64,000 nucleotides of DNA from Burkholderia sp. USMB20 (GTDB lineage: Bacteria > Pseudomonadota > Gammaproteobacteria > Burkholderiales > Burkholderiaceae). The stretch covers positions 186,001 to 250,000 of the forward strand of contig NZ_JTAN02000012.1 in NCBI RefSeq assembly GCF_000949135.2, in the 5' to 3' direction. The notes below the pieces were generated by a model. That model was given only the letters and a program-made list of their open reading frames with translations, did no database searches and was not told the origin of the DNA. The translations under genes and the position numbers were made by a program. Within the stretch, counting starts at the first letter, position 1, and each line of letters begins with the position of its first letter. Below are positions 21,058 to 33,534 of the stretch, piece after piece.

Positions 21058-21089
21058 GCGCGCCTGGCGCTCCTTTTCATGTCCCGACC

Positions 21090-21114
21090 GAAGCGGCCTT
21101 CTGGGCCGCTTTTC
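21090..21114 (+). terminator. Terminator after the NTF2-like gene
   Basis: AAGCGGCC at 21091-21098 pairs with GGCCGCTT at 21105-21112 and is followed by Ts. It lies about 33 bp after the gene and before the convergent leuA. Confidence 0.75.
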
Positions 21115-21199
21115 ATTGGCCCGTGCGGCGCGGATCGCGCGGCGCACGGGCGGTCACGCACCGCTCGCTGACGTTCGAACCCTGAAGCGAAACCTGCCG

Positions 21200-23240
<2,041 letters not shown>

Positions 23241-24224
23241 TCACGGTGCGATCCGGGTGATCCGGGCGATCCGCACGATCGTGTCGACCTGCCGCGCAAG
23301 CGCGTCGGGCACCGGAACTTCGCCGCGCAGCACGGCGTCCGTCCACGCGGCCGTGGTCGCCGCGTCGCGCGATTCGGGCAGCGCGACGGGCGGTGCGTCG
23401 CTCGACGAGCGTTCGGGCTCGATCAGCGTGTCGCACACGCCGTCGTGCAGCCAGTCGACCTGCACCTGGCGCCGCGTGTCGGCCACCGCTTCGCCTTCGG
23501 TGCCGCGCGCGAGCAGCGCACCGCCGCGCGCGGCGTCCGGATGATCGCGGAACAGTTGCGCGAGGCTGTCGCGGTACGGCGGATGCGTGTAGTTGACGAG
23601 CCGCAGCCCGGCCGGCGCGAACGGCTGCAGGATCTTCACGAGCGTGTGCGTGGAGTTGCGCACGCCGAGCACGCCACGCAGCGCCAGCAGACGCGCGATG
23701 CGCGGCGCCAGCGCGTCGATCGGCGCGAACGCGACGCGGCGCTCGGCGAGCATGTCCTCGATCGCGTCGTGCGACTTCGACGGCGCGATCGACAGCGCCG
23801 AGAAGATCTCCGCGCTCGTCACGCGGCCCGGATCGCGCTCGACGCCGTGCACGAGCACCGGCACGCCTTCGCGCGCGAGCAGCAGCGCGAGCAGCGGCAC
23901 CAGGTTCGGCTGCTTGCGCGCGCCGTTGTAGCTCGGGATCGATACCGGGCGGAAGGCGGCGTCCTGCACGTGCACCGGTTCGAACGACGCCTGCGCGGCG
24001 GCGAGCATCGCGGACAGTTCGTCGGCGCTTTCGCCCTTCAGGCGATACGCGATCAGGATCGCGCCGAGTTCGACGTCCGACACGCGTGCATCGAGCATCG
24101 CGCGATAGAGCTCGAACGTGTCTTCGGCGGACAGCGCGCGTGCGCCGTTCGGGCCGCGGCCGATTTCCTTGATGAAGCGGGCGCAAGGGAACGGCGAGGC
24201 GGCGGAGTCGTGGGGAGCGGTCAT
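23241..24224 (-). CDS. ybiB: YbiB-type DNA-binding protein of the TrpD-like fold
   Basis: A 327-residue protein with the phosphoribosyltransferase fold of anthranilate phosphoribosyltransferase: FIKEIGRGPNGARALSAEDTFELYRAML in the helical domain, and a PSYNGARKQPNLVPLLALLLA segment where TrpD has its glycine-rich loop. YbiB proteins lack TrpD activity and bind nucleic acid; in E. coli the gene is damage-induced. I chose the ATG at 24224, as the preceding 23 codons look non-coding. No trp genes are nearby, which fits YbiB rather than TrpD. The biological role is not settled. Confidence 0.8.
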   Translation of the reverse strand: MTAPHDSAASPFPCARFIKEIGRGPNGARALSAEDTFELYRAMLDARVSDVELGAILIAYRLKGESADELSAMLAAAQASFEPVHVQDAAFRPVSIPSYNGARKQPNLVPLLALLLAREGVPVLVHGVERDPGRVTSAEIFSALSIAPSKSHDAIEDMLAERRVAFAPIDALAPRIARLLALRGVLGVRNSTHTLVKILQPFAPAGLRLVNYTHPPYRDSLAQLFRDHPDAARGGALLARGTEGEAVADTRRQVQVDWLHDGVCDTLIEPERSSSDAPPVALPESRDAATTAAWTDAVLRGEVPVPDALARQVDTIVRIARITRIAP

Positions 24225-24421
24225 CGGGGCGTGGGGCGGGCGGCCGGCATCGGGCCGCGCGGTGAGCGGTAAGGAATGCCCCGAGTATCGCATGGGCGCG
24301 GCTCGCCCAAGCGCGGCTGCGCGCCACCGCCGCGCGGCGCGCTAAACTCGGGTTCCCGGCGGTGCCGTGCGTGCGCTGCAGGCGCCGTTACCGGCCGAAT
24401 ACGACCAACAGAGAGACACCC

Positions 24422-25066
24422 ATGAAGCTTTACAGCTATTTCCGCAGTTCCGCGTCGTACCGCGTGCGGATCGCCCTGAACCTGAAGCAGCTGCCGTTCG
24501 ACACGGTCCCCGTGCACATGCTGCGCGACGGCGGCGAGCAACTGAAGGACGCGTATCGCGCGGTGAATCCGGATGCCGTCGTGCCGACGCTGATCGACGG
24601 CGATGCCACGCTGCAGCAATCGCTCGCGATCATCGAATATCTCGAGGAAACGCATCCCGAACCCGCGCTGCTGCCGAAGGCGCCGGTCGACCGCGCGTAT
24701 GTGCGGGCGATCGCGCTGCAGGTCGCGTGCGAGATCCATCCGCTGAACAACCTGCGCGTGCTGAAGTACCTGAAGCACACGCTGAAGGTGCCGGAGGAAG
24801 CGAAGAACGAATGGTACCGGCACTGGATCGAGGCGGGTTTCGCGTCGCTCGAGACGCGCCTCGCGAGCGATCCGCGCACCGGCAAGCTGTGCTTCGGCGA
24901 CACGCCGACGCTCGCCGATATCTGCATCGTGCCGCAGGTGTTCAACGCGAACCGTTTCTCGATCGACACGACGCGCTTTCCGACGATCCAGCGGATCGCC
25001 GATCATGCGTCGACGCTCGATGCGTTCAAGGCCGCCGAGCCTGGCGTGCAGCCCGACGCCGAATGA
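24422..25066 (+). CDS. maiA: Maleylacetoacetate isomerase (zeta-class glutathione transferase)
   Basis: A 214-residue glutathione transferase. The N-terminal thioredoxin-like domain starts MKLYSYFRSSASYRVRIALN, where the S-S/A-x-x-R motif with its catalytic Ser is diagnostic for zeta-class enzymes. The helical domain includes EIHPLNNLRVLKYL and CFGDTPTLADICIVPQVFNA. The enzyme isomerises maleylacetoacetate to fumarylacetoacetate in tyrosine and homogentisate breakdown. It stands apart from other tyrosine-degradation genes here. A GAGAGA precedes the ATG at 24422. Confidence 0.9.
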   Translation: MKLYSYFRSSASYRVRIALNLKQLPFDTVPVHMLRDGGEQLKDAYRAVNPDAVVPTLIDGDATLQQSLAIIEYLEETHPEPALLPKAPVDRAYVRAIALQVACEIHPLNNLRVLKYLKHTLKVPEEAKNEWYRHWIEAGFASLETRLASDPRTGKLCFGDTPTLADICIVPQVFNANRFSIDTTRFPTIQRIADHASTLDAFKAAEPGVQPDAE

Positions 25067-25123
25067 CATCGAATGACGTCGCGGGGCCGCCGGCTTCCGG
25101 CTGACGGCTGCCGGCCGCGCATG

Positions 25124-25148
25124 AAAAAAGGGCGCCCGGAGGCGCCCC
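25124..25148 (-). terminator. Terminator of ftsY
   Basis: GGGCGCC-N4-GGCGCCC on the minus strand leads into six Ts (complement of 25124-25129). It sits 22 bp after the ftsY stop and also separates it from the convergent maiA. Confidence 0.85.
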
Positions 25149-25170
25149 GTGCGATGCGGGCCGGCGGCGT

Positions 25171-26337
25171 TCAGCCGAGCAGCGCGTCCGCGAATTCCAC
25201 CGCGTTGAACGGCTGCAGGTCCTCGACCTTCTCGCCGACGCCGATGAAGTAGACGGGCACCGGGCGCTGCCGCGCGATCGCGGCGAGGATCCCGCCCTTG
25301 GCGGTGCCGTCGAGCTTCGTGACGATCAGGCCCGTGAGGCCGAGCGCATCGTCGAAGGCCTTCACCTGCGTGAGCGCGTTCTGGCCCGTGTTCGCGTCGA
25401 TCACGAGCAGCACCTCGTGCGGCGCGCCGTCGTGCGCCTTCGAGATCACGCGCTTCACCTTCTTCAGTTCTTCCATCAGGTGCAGCTGCGTCGGCAGGCG
25501 GCCGGCCGTGTCGGCCATCATCACGTCGATCTTGCGTGCGCGCGCGGCGCTGACCGCGTCGAAGATCACCGCGGCCGGGTCGCCGCTTTCCTGCTGGACG
25601 ACCGTCACGTTGTTGCGCTCGCCCCAGACCGCCAGCTGTTCGCGCGCGGCCGCGCGGAACGTGTCGCCCGCGGCCAGCAGCACCGACTGGTCGAAGCTCT
25701 GCAGGTGCTTCGCGAGCTTGCCGATGCTGGTGGTCTTGCCCGCGCCGTTCACGCCCGTGATCATCATCACGAGCGGTTGCGCGCGACCGAGCATCAGCGA
25801 CTTCTCGAGCGGCGTCAGCAGTTCGACGAGCAGGTCGTGCAGCGCGCCCTTCACCTGCTGCGGATCGGTCAGCCGGCCCGCGCGCACCTTCTCGCGCAGC
25901 GCGCCGAGCAGGTACTCGGTCGCGTCGACGCCGGCGTCGGACATCAGCAGCGCGGCTTCGAGCTCCTCGTACAGATCCTCGTCGATCTTCGTGTTGACGA
26001 ACACGCCGGTGATGCTCGAGCCCGTCTTCGCGAGCCCCGACTTCAGGCGCGCGAGCCACGACTTCTTCGCGGTCGCGTCCTGCGTCGGCGGCGGCACGAT
26101 CTCGACCGCTTCGACGACTTCGTCGCTGCCGTCGTTGGTCGGCGTGACCGTCATCACGACGGCCGGCGCGGCCTGTCGCGGCTGCGCGGGCGCTTGCGGT
26201 GCTTCGACCGCCCGGCGGGGCTCGGGGGCGGGCGCGGGCGCGTCGGACGGCTCGTCCGGTTGCGGCGCGTCGGCTGATTGCGATTCCGCGGAGTCGGGCT
26301 CCTGCGTTTTCTTGAATCGTTTGAAGAAGCTGAACAT
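25171..26337 (-). CDS. ftsY: Signal recognition particle receptor FtsY
   Basis: A 388-residue SRP-family GTPase that docks ribosome-SRP complexes at the inner membrane. The N-terminal ~95 residues are acidic and rich in Pro, Ala and Gln (the membrane-contacting A region). The N domain follows, and the G domain has [15 protein letters not shown], the AAGDTFRAAA motif, DTAGRLPTQ and TKLDGTAKGG. It is divergent from rsmD, with the start of ftsY about 200 bp from rsmD, so the promoters share that gap. In E. coli rsmD also neighbours ftsY. Confidence 0.96.
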   Translation of the reverse strand: MFSFFKRFKKTQEPDSAESQSADAPQPDEPSDAPAPAPEPRRAVEAPQAPAQPRQAAPAVVMTVTPTNDGSDEVVEAVEIVPPPTQDATAKKSWLARLKSGLAKTGSSITGVFVNTKIDEDLYEELEAALLMSDAGVDATEYLLGALREKVRAGRLTDPQQVKGALHDLLVELLTPLEKSLMLGRAQPLVMMITGVNGAGKTTSIGKLAKHLQSFDQSVLLAAGDTFRAAAREQLAVWGERNNVTVVQQESGDPAAVIFDAVSAARARKIDVMMADTAGRLPTQLHLMEELKKVKRVISKAHDGAPHEVLLVIDANTGQNALTQVKAFDDALGLTGLIVTKLDGTAKGGILAAIARQRPVPVYFIGVGEKVEDLQPFNAVEFADALLG

Positions 26338-26539
26338 GGTCTGACGTCGGGAAGAGGGCGGGGCGCCGCCAGGGCGGAGCGCCGGAGAGGCCGGCGCGCG
26401 TGCGCACGACGGCCGAAACCGTGCATTTTATCAGTGCGGCGAGGCACTCGCGTCAGTCGGTGCCGCCGCTGTGGTAACGTGCGCCTGTTTGGCGGTGCGC
26501 CCGCGTGCGCACCCGTTCCCTCCGTTGTCGATATTCCGT

Positions 26540-27154
26540 ATGTCCCGTTCCTCTTCCGGCCGCCCGGCGGCCCCCGCCGGCCGTGGCAAGCCGCACACGA
26601 TCCGCATCATCGGCGGTGACTGGAAACGCACACCGCTCGCCGTGCTCGATCTCGACGGCCTGCGGCCGACGCCCGATCGCGTGCGCGAGACCCTGTTCAA
26701 CTGGCTCGGCCAGGATCTCGAAGGCCGGCGCTGCCTCGACCTGTTCGCGGGCACCGGCGCACTCGGCTTCGAGGCCGCGTCGCGCGGCGCGACGAGCGTC
26801 GTGATGGTCGAGCGCCACCCGCGCGCGGCGCAGCAGCTGCGCACGATCAAGGACAAGCTCGGCGCACGCTCGGTCGAGGTCGCGGAAGCCGACGCGCTGC
26901 GGCTCGCGGCCGGGCTGACCCCGGGCGCGTTCGACGTCGTGTTCCTCGATCCGCCGTTCGGCGAGCCGGCCGTGCTCGATCGCGCGATCGCGCTGGCGGC
27001 GCCGCTCGTCTCGCCGGATGGCGCGCTGTACGTCGAAACGGGGGCGGAGCTCGACCCGGCCGCGCACGACGCACTGGCCGGCTGGCAGGTGGTGAAGCAC
27101 GGCAAGGCCGGTGCGGTTCACTATCATTTGCTGCGGCGCGAAAATGATGAATAA
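26540..27154 (+). CDS. rsmD: 16S rRNA (guanine-966-N2)-methyltransferase RsmD
   Basis: A 204-residue SAM-dependent methyltransferase. IRIIGGDWKRTPL opens the domain. LDLFAGTGALGFEAASRG is the SAM-binding motif I, and VFLDPPFGEPA is the catalytic motif IV (a DPPF variant of NPPY). It methylates G966 of 16S rRNA in the small subunit. I chose the ATG at 26540. It is followed 111 bp later by coaD, the same pairing as in many proteobacteria. Confidence 0.93.
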   Translation: MSRSSSGRPAAPAGRGKPHTIRIIGGDWKRTPLAVLDLDGLRPTPDRVRETLFNWLGQDLEGRRCLDLFAGTGALGFEAASRGATSVVMVERHPRAAQQLRTIKDKLGARSVEVAEADALRLAAGLTPGAFDVVFLDPPFGEPAVLDRAIALAAPLVSPDGALYVETGAELDPAAHDALAGWQVVKHGKAGAVHYHLLRRENDE

Positions 27155-27763
<609 letters not shown>

Positions 27764-27807
27764 CGCGGCGCCGGCCGGTTTCGTCGTGAAGCCGGCCGCC
27801 GGCCTGA

Positions 27808-28089
<282 letters not shown>

Positions 28090-28134
28090 CGCGCTGGTGA
28101 CGTCGCGCGCGTCTCGACGTCACGATTTCCTTGC

Positions 28135-28154
28135 CCGGCGCCGTTCGGCGCCGG
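28135..28154. other. Perfect GC-rich inverted repeat between ferredoxin and hisC
   Basis: CCGGCGCCG-TT-CGGCGCCGG lies between two convergent genes. The position suits a bidirectional transcription end, but there is no T-run on either side, so intrinsic termination is uncertain. Confidence 0.4.
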
Positions 28155-28179
28155 TTCCGTTTCAGCTTCCGCTACCGTT

Positions 28180-29247
28180 TCAGCCGATCAGCTCGCGCAA
28201 TGCCGCGACGAGCGCGTCGCATTCGGCGTCGGTGCCGACGGTGATGCGCAAGTGCTGGTCGATGCGCGGCGCCCGGAAGTGCCGCACGAAAATTTCCCGA
28301 TCCTTCAGCTGTGCCGCGATCGTCCCCGCATCGTGCGCGGGATGGCGCGCGAACACGAAATTCGCGGCCGACGGCACGACCTCGAAACCGAGCGCCTCGA
28401 GCGCGTGCGTGAGCCGCGTGCGGCTGTCGATCACGCGCCGGCAGGTCGCGCCGAAATAGTCGGTGTCTTCGTATGCCGCCTGCGCCGCGGCCTGCGCGAG
28501 CCGGTCGAGCGGATAGGAATTGAAGCTGTCCTTCACGCGGTTCAGTGCGTCGATCAACGCGGCATCGCCGAACGCGAAGCCGACGCGCATGCCCGCGAGC
28601 GAGCGCGCCTTCGACGTCGTGTGCACGACGAGCAGGTTCGGATGGCGGTCGATCAGCGTGATCGCGGATTGCGCGCCGAAATCGACATACGCCTCGTCGA
28701 TCAGCACGACCGACGACGGGTTCGCGGCCGCGATCCGCTCGATGTCCGCGAGCGGCAGCGCGCGCCCGGTCGGCGCGTTCGGGTTCGGGAACAGCACGCC
28801 GCCTGCGTCGTCGAGATAGTCTTCGGCCCGGATCGAGAAGTCGTCCGCGAGCGGCACGATCGAAGTTTCTACGCCATACAGGCGCGCGTAGGTCGGGTAG
28901 AAGCTGTACGAGATGTCGGGAAAGCGCAGCGGCCGGTCATGCTTGAGCAGGGCCTGGAATGCGTGCGCGAGCACTTCGTCGGAGCCGTTGCCGACGAAGA
29001 CCTGCTCGGGCTTGATGCGGTGATGGGCCGCGACCGTCTCGCGCAGTGCGCGCGCGAGCGGATCGGGATAGCGGCGCAGCGTGTCGCCGGTATCGCCGAG
29101 TTCGCGTGCGATCGCCGCGACGACGCGCGGCGAAGGCGGATAGGGATTCTCGTTGGTGTTCAGCTTGACGGGGTGTGCGAGCGCGGGCTGTTCGCCCGGC
29201 ACGTAAGGCACGAGTTGCTGAACGACGTCGCTCCAGTAACGGCTCAC
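28180..29247 (-). CDS. hisC: Histidinol-phosphate aminotransferase
   Basis: A 355-residue fold-type I PLP enzyme of normal HisC length. [14 protein letters not shown] at the N terminus binds substrate phosphate. [13 protein letters not shown] and [10 protein letters not shown] contact the cofactor, and [16 protein letters not shown] has the Schiff-base Lys. RITVGTDAE holds the carboxylate-binding Arg. It converts imidazole-acetol phosphate plus glutamate to histidinol phosphate. The start is a GTG at 29247, giving the family-typical N terminus. No other his genes adjoin it. A second, partial HisC-like gene lies at the left edge of the window. Confidence 0.9.
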   Translation of the reverse strand: MSRYWSDVVQQLVPYVPGEQPALAHPVKLNTNENPYPPSPRVVAAIARELGDTGDTLRRYPDPLARALRETVAAHHRIKPEQVFVGNGSDEVLAHAFQALLKHDRPLRFPDISYSFYPTYARLYGVETSIVPLADDFSIRAEDYLDDAGGVLFPNPNAPTGRALPLADIERIAAANPSSVVLIDEAYVDFGAQSAITLIDRHPNLLVVHTTSKARSLAGMRVGFAFGDAALIDALNRVKDSFNSYPLDRLAQAAAQAAYEDTDYFGATCRRVIDSRTRLTHALEALGFEVVPSAANFVFARHPAHDAGTIAAQLKDREIFVRHFRAPRIDQHLRITVGTDAECDALVAALRELIG

Positions 29248-29377
29248 CGCTTGGCTCCTGACGGGCAAAAGCGACCAGATTACCGCATGTGGGCGTTGCA
29301 GTGCGCAATTGCGCGGCAGGGCGACGCTGCCCGGCGCAACCGGGCGGCACATTGCACCGCGCCGGTGCAGCGCGGGT

Positions 29378-29977
29378 TCAGTTGCGATGCAACTGCATCG
29401 TCGCGCGGTCGAGTTCGCCCTTGACGACCATCGGCATCACGGCGAGCGCGCGTTCGATCGATGCGTCGATCACGTCCTGCTCCTCGCGGCGCGGCGGCTT
29501 CAGCACGAAGTTCGCGACGTCGGGTTTCGCGCCGGCGCGCGCGCCTTCCGGAATCAGGTCGCGCGGATGGCCGATGCCGATGCGCAGGCGCCAGTACTGT
29601 TGCGACGACAGATGCGCGGAGATGTCCTTCAGGCCGTTGTGGCCGCCGCTGCCGCCGCCGAGCTTCAGCTTCACGGTGCCGGGCGGCAGATCGAGTTCGT
29701 CGTGGGCGACGAGGATCTGGTCGGGCAGGATCTTGAAGAAATTCGCGAGCGCGACGACTGACTGGCCGGAGCGGTTCATGTAGGTTTGCGGCTCCAGCAG
29801 GTGGACTTCCTCGCCGTGCAGGCGCGCTTTTGCGTAGAAGCCGTGAAAGCGGCGCTCGTCGCGCAGCGTCGTGCCGGCTTCGCGGGCGAGCTGGTCGATC
29901 AGCCAGAAGCCGGCGTTGTGGCGCGTCGCGGTGTATTCCGCCCCGGGATTGCCGAGGCCGACGATCAGTTTGATCAT
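29378..29977 (-). CDS. pth: Peptidyl-tRNA hydrolase
   Basis: A 199-residue enzyme that frees tRNA from stalled peptidyl-tRNA. [19 protein letters not shown] carries Asn10 and the catalytic His20. [10 protein letters not shown] and [11 protein letters not shown] give the other active-site residues, and [12 protein letters not shown] is the substrate-binding loop. The C-terminal extension is modest. It is the last gene of the run prs-rplY-pth on the minus strand; a terminator-like hairpin between rplY and pth suggests partial uncoupling. Confidence 0.95.
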   Translation of the reverse strand: MIKLIVGLGNPGAEYTATRHNAGFWLIDQLAREAGTTLRDERRFHGFYAKARLHGEEVHLLEPQTYMNRSGQSVVALANFFKILPDQILVAHDELDLPPGTVKLKLGGGSGGHNGLKDISAHLSSQQYWRLRIGIGHPRDLIPEGARAGAKPDVANFVLKPPRREEQDVIDASIERALAVMPMVVKGELDRATMQLHRN

Positions 29978-30012
29978 GACGTTTCGTAGGCGGCAGCGCC
30001 CGCCTGGGCGCA

Positions 30013-30049
30013 GAAAAAGAAAAACCCGCCGGGCAAGCCGCGGCGGGTT
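30013..30049 (-). terminator. Terminator between rplY and pth
   Basis: On the minus strand AACCCGCC pairs with GGCGGGTT (arms 30042-30049 and 30023-30030) and leads into T-rich sequence. It lies 48 bp after rplY and before pth, so pth may depend on read-through or its own promoter. Confidence 0.75.
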
Positions 30050-30096
30050 GCATCGACCGTTTCGCGAAACGGATCGAATGGCGCGTGGGCAGCCGC

Positions 30097-30705
30097 TTAG
30101 GCAGCCGGCGTTTCGCCTTCGCCTGCTGCGTCCGACACGGCACCAGCCGGGACCGTCGCCGATGCGACAACCGGGTTTTCCGCGTCGACGTGCGCGACCA
30201 GCGTCACGCCCTTCGGCAGTGCGATGTCCTTCGCGTGCAGCGACTGACCTGCTTCGATCTTCGACAGATCGACTTCGAGGAATTCCGGCAGAGCCGACGG
30301 CAGGCACTCGACTTCGATTTCCGTCGCGACGTGCGAGACGATTGCGCTCGACAGCTTCACTGCCGGGCTGACTTCAGCGTTCAGGAAGTGCAGCGGCACC
30401 TTCGTGTGCAGCTTCTTCTTCGCGTCGACGCGCTGGAAGTCCACGTGCAGCACGAGTTGCTTGAACGGGTGGTATTGCACGTCGCGCAGCAGAACCTGTT
30501 GCGACTGGCCAGCGACTTCCAGGTCGAGGATCGACGAGTGGAAGGCTTCCTTCTTCAGGGCGTGCCACAGCGCGTTGTGATCCAGTTCGATCTTTTGCGG
30601 GGCTGCTTCGCCACCGTAGACGATACCCGTGGTCTTACCGGCGTTGCGCAGGCGGCGGCTCGCACCCGTACCTTGCTGTTGGCGCTCGAAAGCGACGACT
30701 TTCAT
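30097..30705 (-). CDS. rplY: 50S ribosomal protein L25/general stress protein Ctc
   Basis: A 202-residue protein of the long L25 (Ctc/TL5) type. The N-terminal half is the 5S rRNA-binding L25 domain ([20 protein letters not shown]). The C-terminal beta domain ends in an Ala-rich tail. I chose the ATG at 30705 because GGAGA lies 5 nt before it; another ATG four codons upstream overlaps that site. It follows prs, as in many bacteria, and shares the strand with pth. Confidence 0.95.
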   Translation of the reverse strand: MKVVAFERQQQGTGASRRLRNAGKTTGIVYGGEAAPQKIELDHNALWHALKKEAFHSSILDLEVAGQSQQVLLRDVQYHPFKQLVLHVDFQRVDAKKKLHTKVPLHFLNAEVSPAVKLSSAIVSHVATEIEVECLPSALPEFLEVDLSKIEAGQSLHAKDIALPKGVTLVAHVDAENPVVASATVPAGAVSDAAGEGETPAA

Positions 30706-30808
30706 GTGATTCTCCATTTGCTGCCCGCGACCAGGCAGTAAAACGGGGCCGGCGAAATGGCGGCCCCCGATGAAACGGACGGGGTTTCGTCTATCCCGTC
30801 CGATTGTG

Positions 30809-30838
30809 CAAAAAGCGAAGCGTTGCCGCTTCGCTTTC
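30809..30838 (-). terminator. Terminator of prs
   Basis: A perfect 11-bp stem, AAAGCGAAGCG at 30812-30822 and CGCTTCGCTTT at 30827-30837, with a 4-nt loop and Ts on the minus strand. It lies about 30 bp after the prs stop, before rplY. Confidence 0.88.
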
Positions 30839-30867
30839 TGCGCATGCTATATCGTGTCGTTCCGCGA

Positions 30868-31830
30868 TCAGGATTCGGCGAACAGCGACATCACCGAGTC
30901 GCCGCGGCGAATCCGCGAGAACGTTTCGGCCAGCAGGCTCGCGCTCGTCAGCGAGCGGATCTTCGAGCAGGACAGCGATTCGGCCGACAGCGGGATCGTA
31001 TCGGTGACGACCAGCTCGTCGAGTGCCGATGCGGCGATACGCTCGGCGGCGCCACCCGACAGAACCGGGTGCGTCGCGTACGCGAACACCTGCTTCGCAC
31101 CGCGATCCTTCAGCACTTGCGCGGCCTTGCAGAGCGTGCCGGCCGTATCGACCATGTCGTCCATGATCACGCAGGTGCGGCCTTCGACTTCACCGATGAT
31201 GTTCATCACTTCGGCGACGTTCGCCTTCGGGCGACGCTTGTCGATGATCGCGAGATCGCAGTTGAGTTGCTTCGCGAGTGCCCGGGCGCGGACCACGCCG
31301 CCGACGTCCGGCGACACGACGAGCAGATCCGAGTAGTTCTGCTTGCGCAGGTCACCCAGCAGGATCGGCGTTGCGTAGATGTTGTCGACCGGGATGTCGA
31401 AGAAGCCTTGAATCTGGTCGGCGTGCAGATCCATCGTGATGATCCGCTCGACGCCGGCGATTTCCAGCATGTTCGCGACGATCTTCGCCGAGATCGCGAC
31501 GCGCGCCGAACGCGGGCGGCGGTCCTGGCGGGCATAGCCGAAGTAGGGGATGGCAGCGGTGATCCGGCCGGCGGATGCGCGCTTGAGCGCATCGACCATG
31601 ATCATCAGTTCCATCAGGTTGTCGTTGGCCGGCGCGCACGTGGATTGCAGGACGAAGACGTCCTTGCCGCGCACGTTTTCTTGGATCTCGACCTGGATCT
31701 CACCGTCGGAGAAACGGCTGACCATTGCTTTGCCGAGGGGGATTCCAAGGATATTGACGACTTCCTGGGCGAGCGCGGGATTCGCGTTGCCAGTAAAGAC
31801 CATCAAGCCATCATGGCTGTGGCTGCTCAT
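30868..31830 (-). CDS. prs: Ribose-phosphate pyrophosphokinase
   Basis: A 320-residue enzyme making PRPP from ribose-5-phosphate and ATP, the precursor of nucleotides, histidine and tryptophan. [13 protein letters not shown] opens the first domain. [21 protein letters not shown] and [16 protein letters not shown] contact ATP, and [13 protein letters not shown] is the PRPP-binding loop. Length is normal. It is directly downstream of the tRNA-Gln gene on the same strand and is followed by rplY after a terminator. Confidence 0.97.
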   Translation of the reverse strand: MSSHSHDGLMVFTGNANPALAQEVVNILGIPLGKAMVSRFSDGEIQVEIQENVRGKDVFVLQSTCAPANDNLMELMIMVDALKRASAGRITAAIPYFGYARQDRRPRSARVAISAKIVANMLEIAGVERIITMDLHADQIQGFFDIPVDNIYATPILLGDLRKQNYSDLLVVSPDVGGVVRARALAKQLNCDLAIIDKRRPKANVAEVMNIIGEVEGRTCVIMDDMVDTAGTLCKAAQVLKDRGAKQVFAYATHPVLSGGAAERIAASALDELVVTDTIPLSAESLSCSKIRSLTSASLLAETFSRIRRGDSVMSLFAES

Positions 31831-31874
31831 CGTGCACCTGCTTCAGGCTTAGGCGGGAAATGCGGGAAAATTTT

Positions 31875-31951
31875 TGGCAGGGGAGGAAGGACTCGAACCC
31901 TCGCATGCCGGAATCAAAATCCGGTGCCTTGACCAACTTGGCGACTCCCCT
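31875..31951 (-). tRNA. tRNA-Gln (anticodon TTG)
   Basis: A 77-nt cloverleaf. The 5' AGGGGAG acceptor strand pairs with CTCCCCT, followed by G and an encoded CCA. The D arm contains GTTGGTCAAGGC. The anticodon stem-loop CCGGATTTTGATTCCGG shows anticodon TTG, reading CAA and CAG. The T arm is GAGGGTTCGAGTCCTTC. It lies between ispE and prs within a minus-strand gene run, so it is probably cut from a longer transcript. Confidence 0.95.
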
Positions 31952-32004
31952 ACACTCAACTGATAACTTCACCGGACTTGTAGGCCATCCGGCAAAGCAA
32001 AACT

Positions 32005-32886
32005 TCATGACGCGAAAGCGAAGAGCGGATGCTCGTTCAGGCTCTCGGCAACTGCACCGTTCCAACCGGTGGGCAGCTTGGCTTGCGCCGCTTCTGCCTC
32101 GTGCTTGCTATGAAACGCTGCAAACACGCTTGCTCCGGAGCCGGTCATCCTCGCGGGGGTCACATTATACAACCATTTGACCACCTGCGCAACTTCCGCG
32201 TACTTACTTGTCACAACTTGCTGCATATCGTTCCGGCCGAAGCTGTCTGGCCATCCCGCATCGCTGTTTTGCTGTGCAAGAAAGTCTGTAATTGTGACTC
32301 GCTTTGTATCTCTTGTCAACAACTCATCTGAAAAAATTTCAGCGGTGGGGACATGAACTCGCGGCGTCACAACCAAAAACCAGCGAGTCGGCAATTCTAC
32401 CTCAGCTAATTCTTCTCCGATACCCTCTGCGAACGCATTTTTTCCAAAAACAAAAAACGGAACATCGGCACCGAGTTTCACCGCGAGCGACTGCAGTTCC
32501 GCGCGCGGCAGGTTCAGTTGCCACAGGCGGTTCAGCGCGAGCAGCGTCGTTGCCGCATCCGAGCTGCCGCCGCCGAGGCCCGCGCCCATCGGCAGGCGCT
32601 TGTCGATCTCGATGTCGACGCCGGCCGCGGTGCCCGTGTGCGTTTTCAGCAGGTTGGCCGCGCGCACGACGAGATCGCATTCCTCGGGCACGCCCGGCAC
32701 GTCGGTGACGCGTGCAACGCGACCGTCGTCGCGCAGCGTGAAATGCAGCGTGTCGCCCCAGTTCAGCAGCTGGAACACGCTCTGCAGATCGTGATAGCCG
32801 TTCGGGCGGCGGCCGGTGATGTGCAGGAACAGGTTGAGTTTCGCGGGCGCAAGGCAGTTGCGCAGCGAGCGGATCGAATCGGTCAT
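32005..32886 (-). CDS. ispE: 4-diphosphocytidyl-2-C-methyl-D-erythritol kinase
   Basis: A 293-residue GHMP-family kinase of the MEP isoprenoid pathway. [23 protein letters not shown] is the substrate-binding start. [14 protein letters not shown] is the ATP-binding glycine-rich motif, and [16 protein letters not shown] is motif 3. It phosphorylates CDP-methylerythritol. The gene follows lolB by 27 bp and precedes tRNA-Gln and prs, the usual betaproteobacterial order. The stretch 32180-32460 is less GC-rich than its surroundings. Confidence 0.95.
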   Translation of the reverse strand: MTDSIRSLRNCLAPAKLNLFLHITGRRPNGYHDLQSVFQLLNWGDTLHFTLRDDGRVARVTDVPGVPEECDLVVRAANLLKTHTGTAAGVDIEIDKRLPMGAGLGGGSSDAATTLLALNRLWQLNLPRAELQSLAVKLGADVPFFVFGKNAFAEGIGEELAEVELPTRWFLVVTPRVHVPTAEIFSDELLTRDTKRVTITDFLAQQNSDAGWPDSFGRNDMQQVVTSKYAEVAQVVKWLYNVTPARMTGSGASVFAAFHSKHEAEAAQAKLPTGWNGAVAESLNEHPLFAFAS

Positions 32887-32913
32887 GCGTATGTCGGGGC
32901 TAGGTTCACGTGC

Positions 32914-33534
32914 TTACTGGTCGAGCACGAGCTTGATGTCGAGCGGCGGCGTCGCGCGCACGAGGTTGACGCGTTTGACGCCCGTGGCCGGTGCGTCCGC
33001 GTAGGCGAGATAGTCGATCGTCCAGCCGTCCTGGCGGATCTGCTTGACGTGCGTCGTGTCGGCCGGGTCGCGCACCGTCTGCGCGGGCGTCGCGGGCGCG
33101 GGCGTCGGCAGCAGCCAGTAGCGCAGGCCCGCCAGCGGCAGTGAGAAGCCGAGCGTGTTCTGCATCAGCTCGCCGACGTCCGTCGCGTATTGCGGCTGGC
33201 GGTTCGGCAGTTCGAGCGACGCGGCCTGCGGTGTCGATTTCACGACCGCGAGCGTCTGGCCGAGCGGGCTGCGCAGCTCCAGCGACACGTCGTCGCCGTA
33301 CTCCTGCCAGTCGAAGTTGCCGTACACGTTCTGCGGTCGGCCGAGGCGATCGTTGTACTGCACCGCGAAACGGCCGTGGTACGCGTGCGTCGCGGCCGTC
33401 TGCAGCACCGCGGCCGCCGGCGCATTCGCCGACGGCGGCGTGCTCGCGCAGCCGGCGAGCGCGAGCGCGGCGCCGGCCGCGGCCAGCGTGCGCAGCGCGC
33501 GGGAAGACAGGGAAAGCATCGGGAACATTCGCAT
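32914..33534 (-). CDS. lolB: Outer-membrane lipoprotein LolB
   Basis: A 206-residue lipoprotein receptor that accepts lipoproteins from LolA and inserts them into the outer membrane. A signal peptide ends in the lipobox LALAGC, after which Cys is lipidated. The mature part shows HGRFAVQYNDRLGRPQNVYGNFDWQEYGDD, typical of the LolB half-barrel. Its ATG shares one base with the stop of the upstream TPR gene (TGATG), implying translational coupling. ispE follows. Confidence 0.92.
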   Translation of the reverse strand: MRMFPMLSLSSRALRTLAAAGAALALAGCASTPPSANAPAAAVLQTAATHAYHGRFAVQYNDRLGRPQNVYGNFDWQEYGDDVSLELRSPLGQTLAVVKSTPQAASLELPNRQPQYATDVGELMQNTLGFSLPLAGLRYWLLPTPAPATPAQTVRDPADTTHVKQIRQDGWTIDYLAYADAPATGVKRVNLVRATPPLDIKLVLDQ

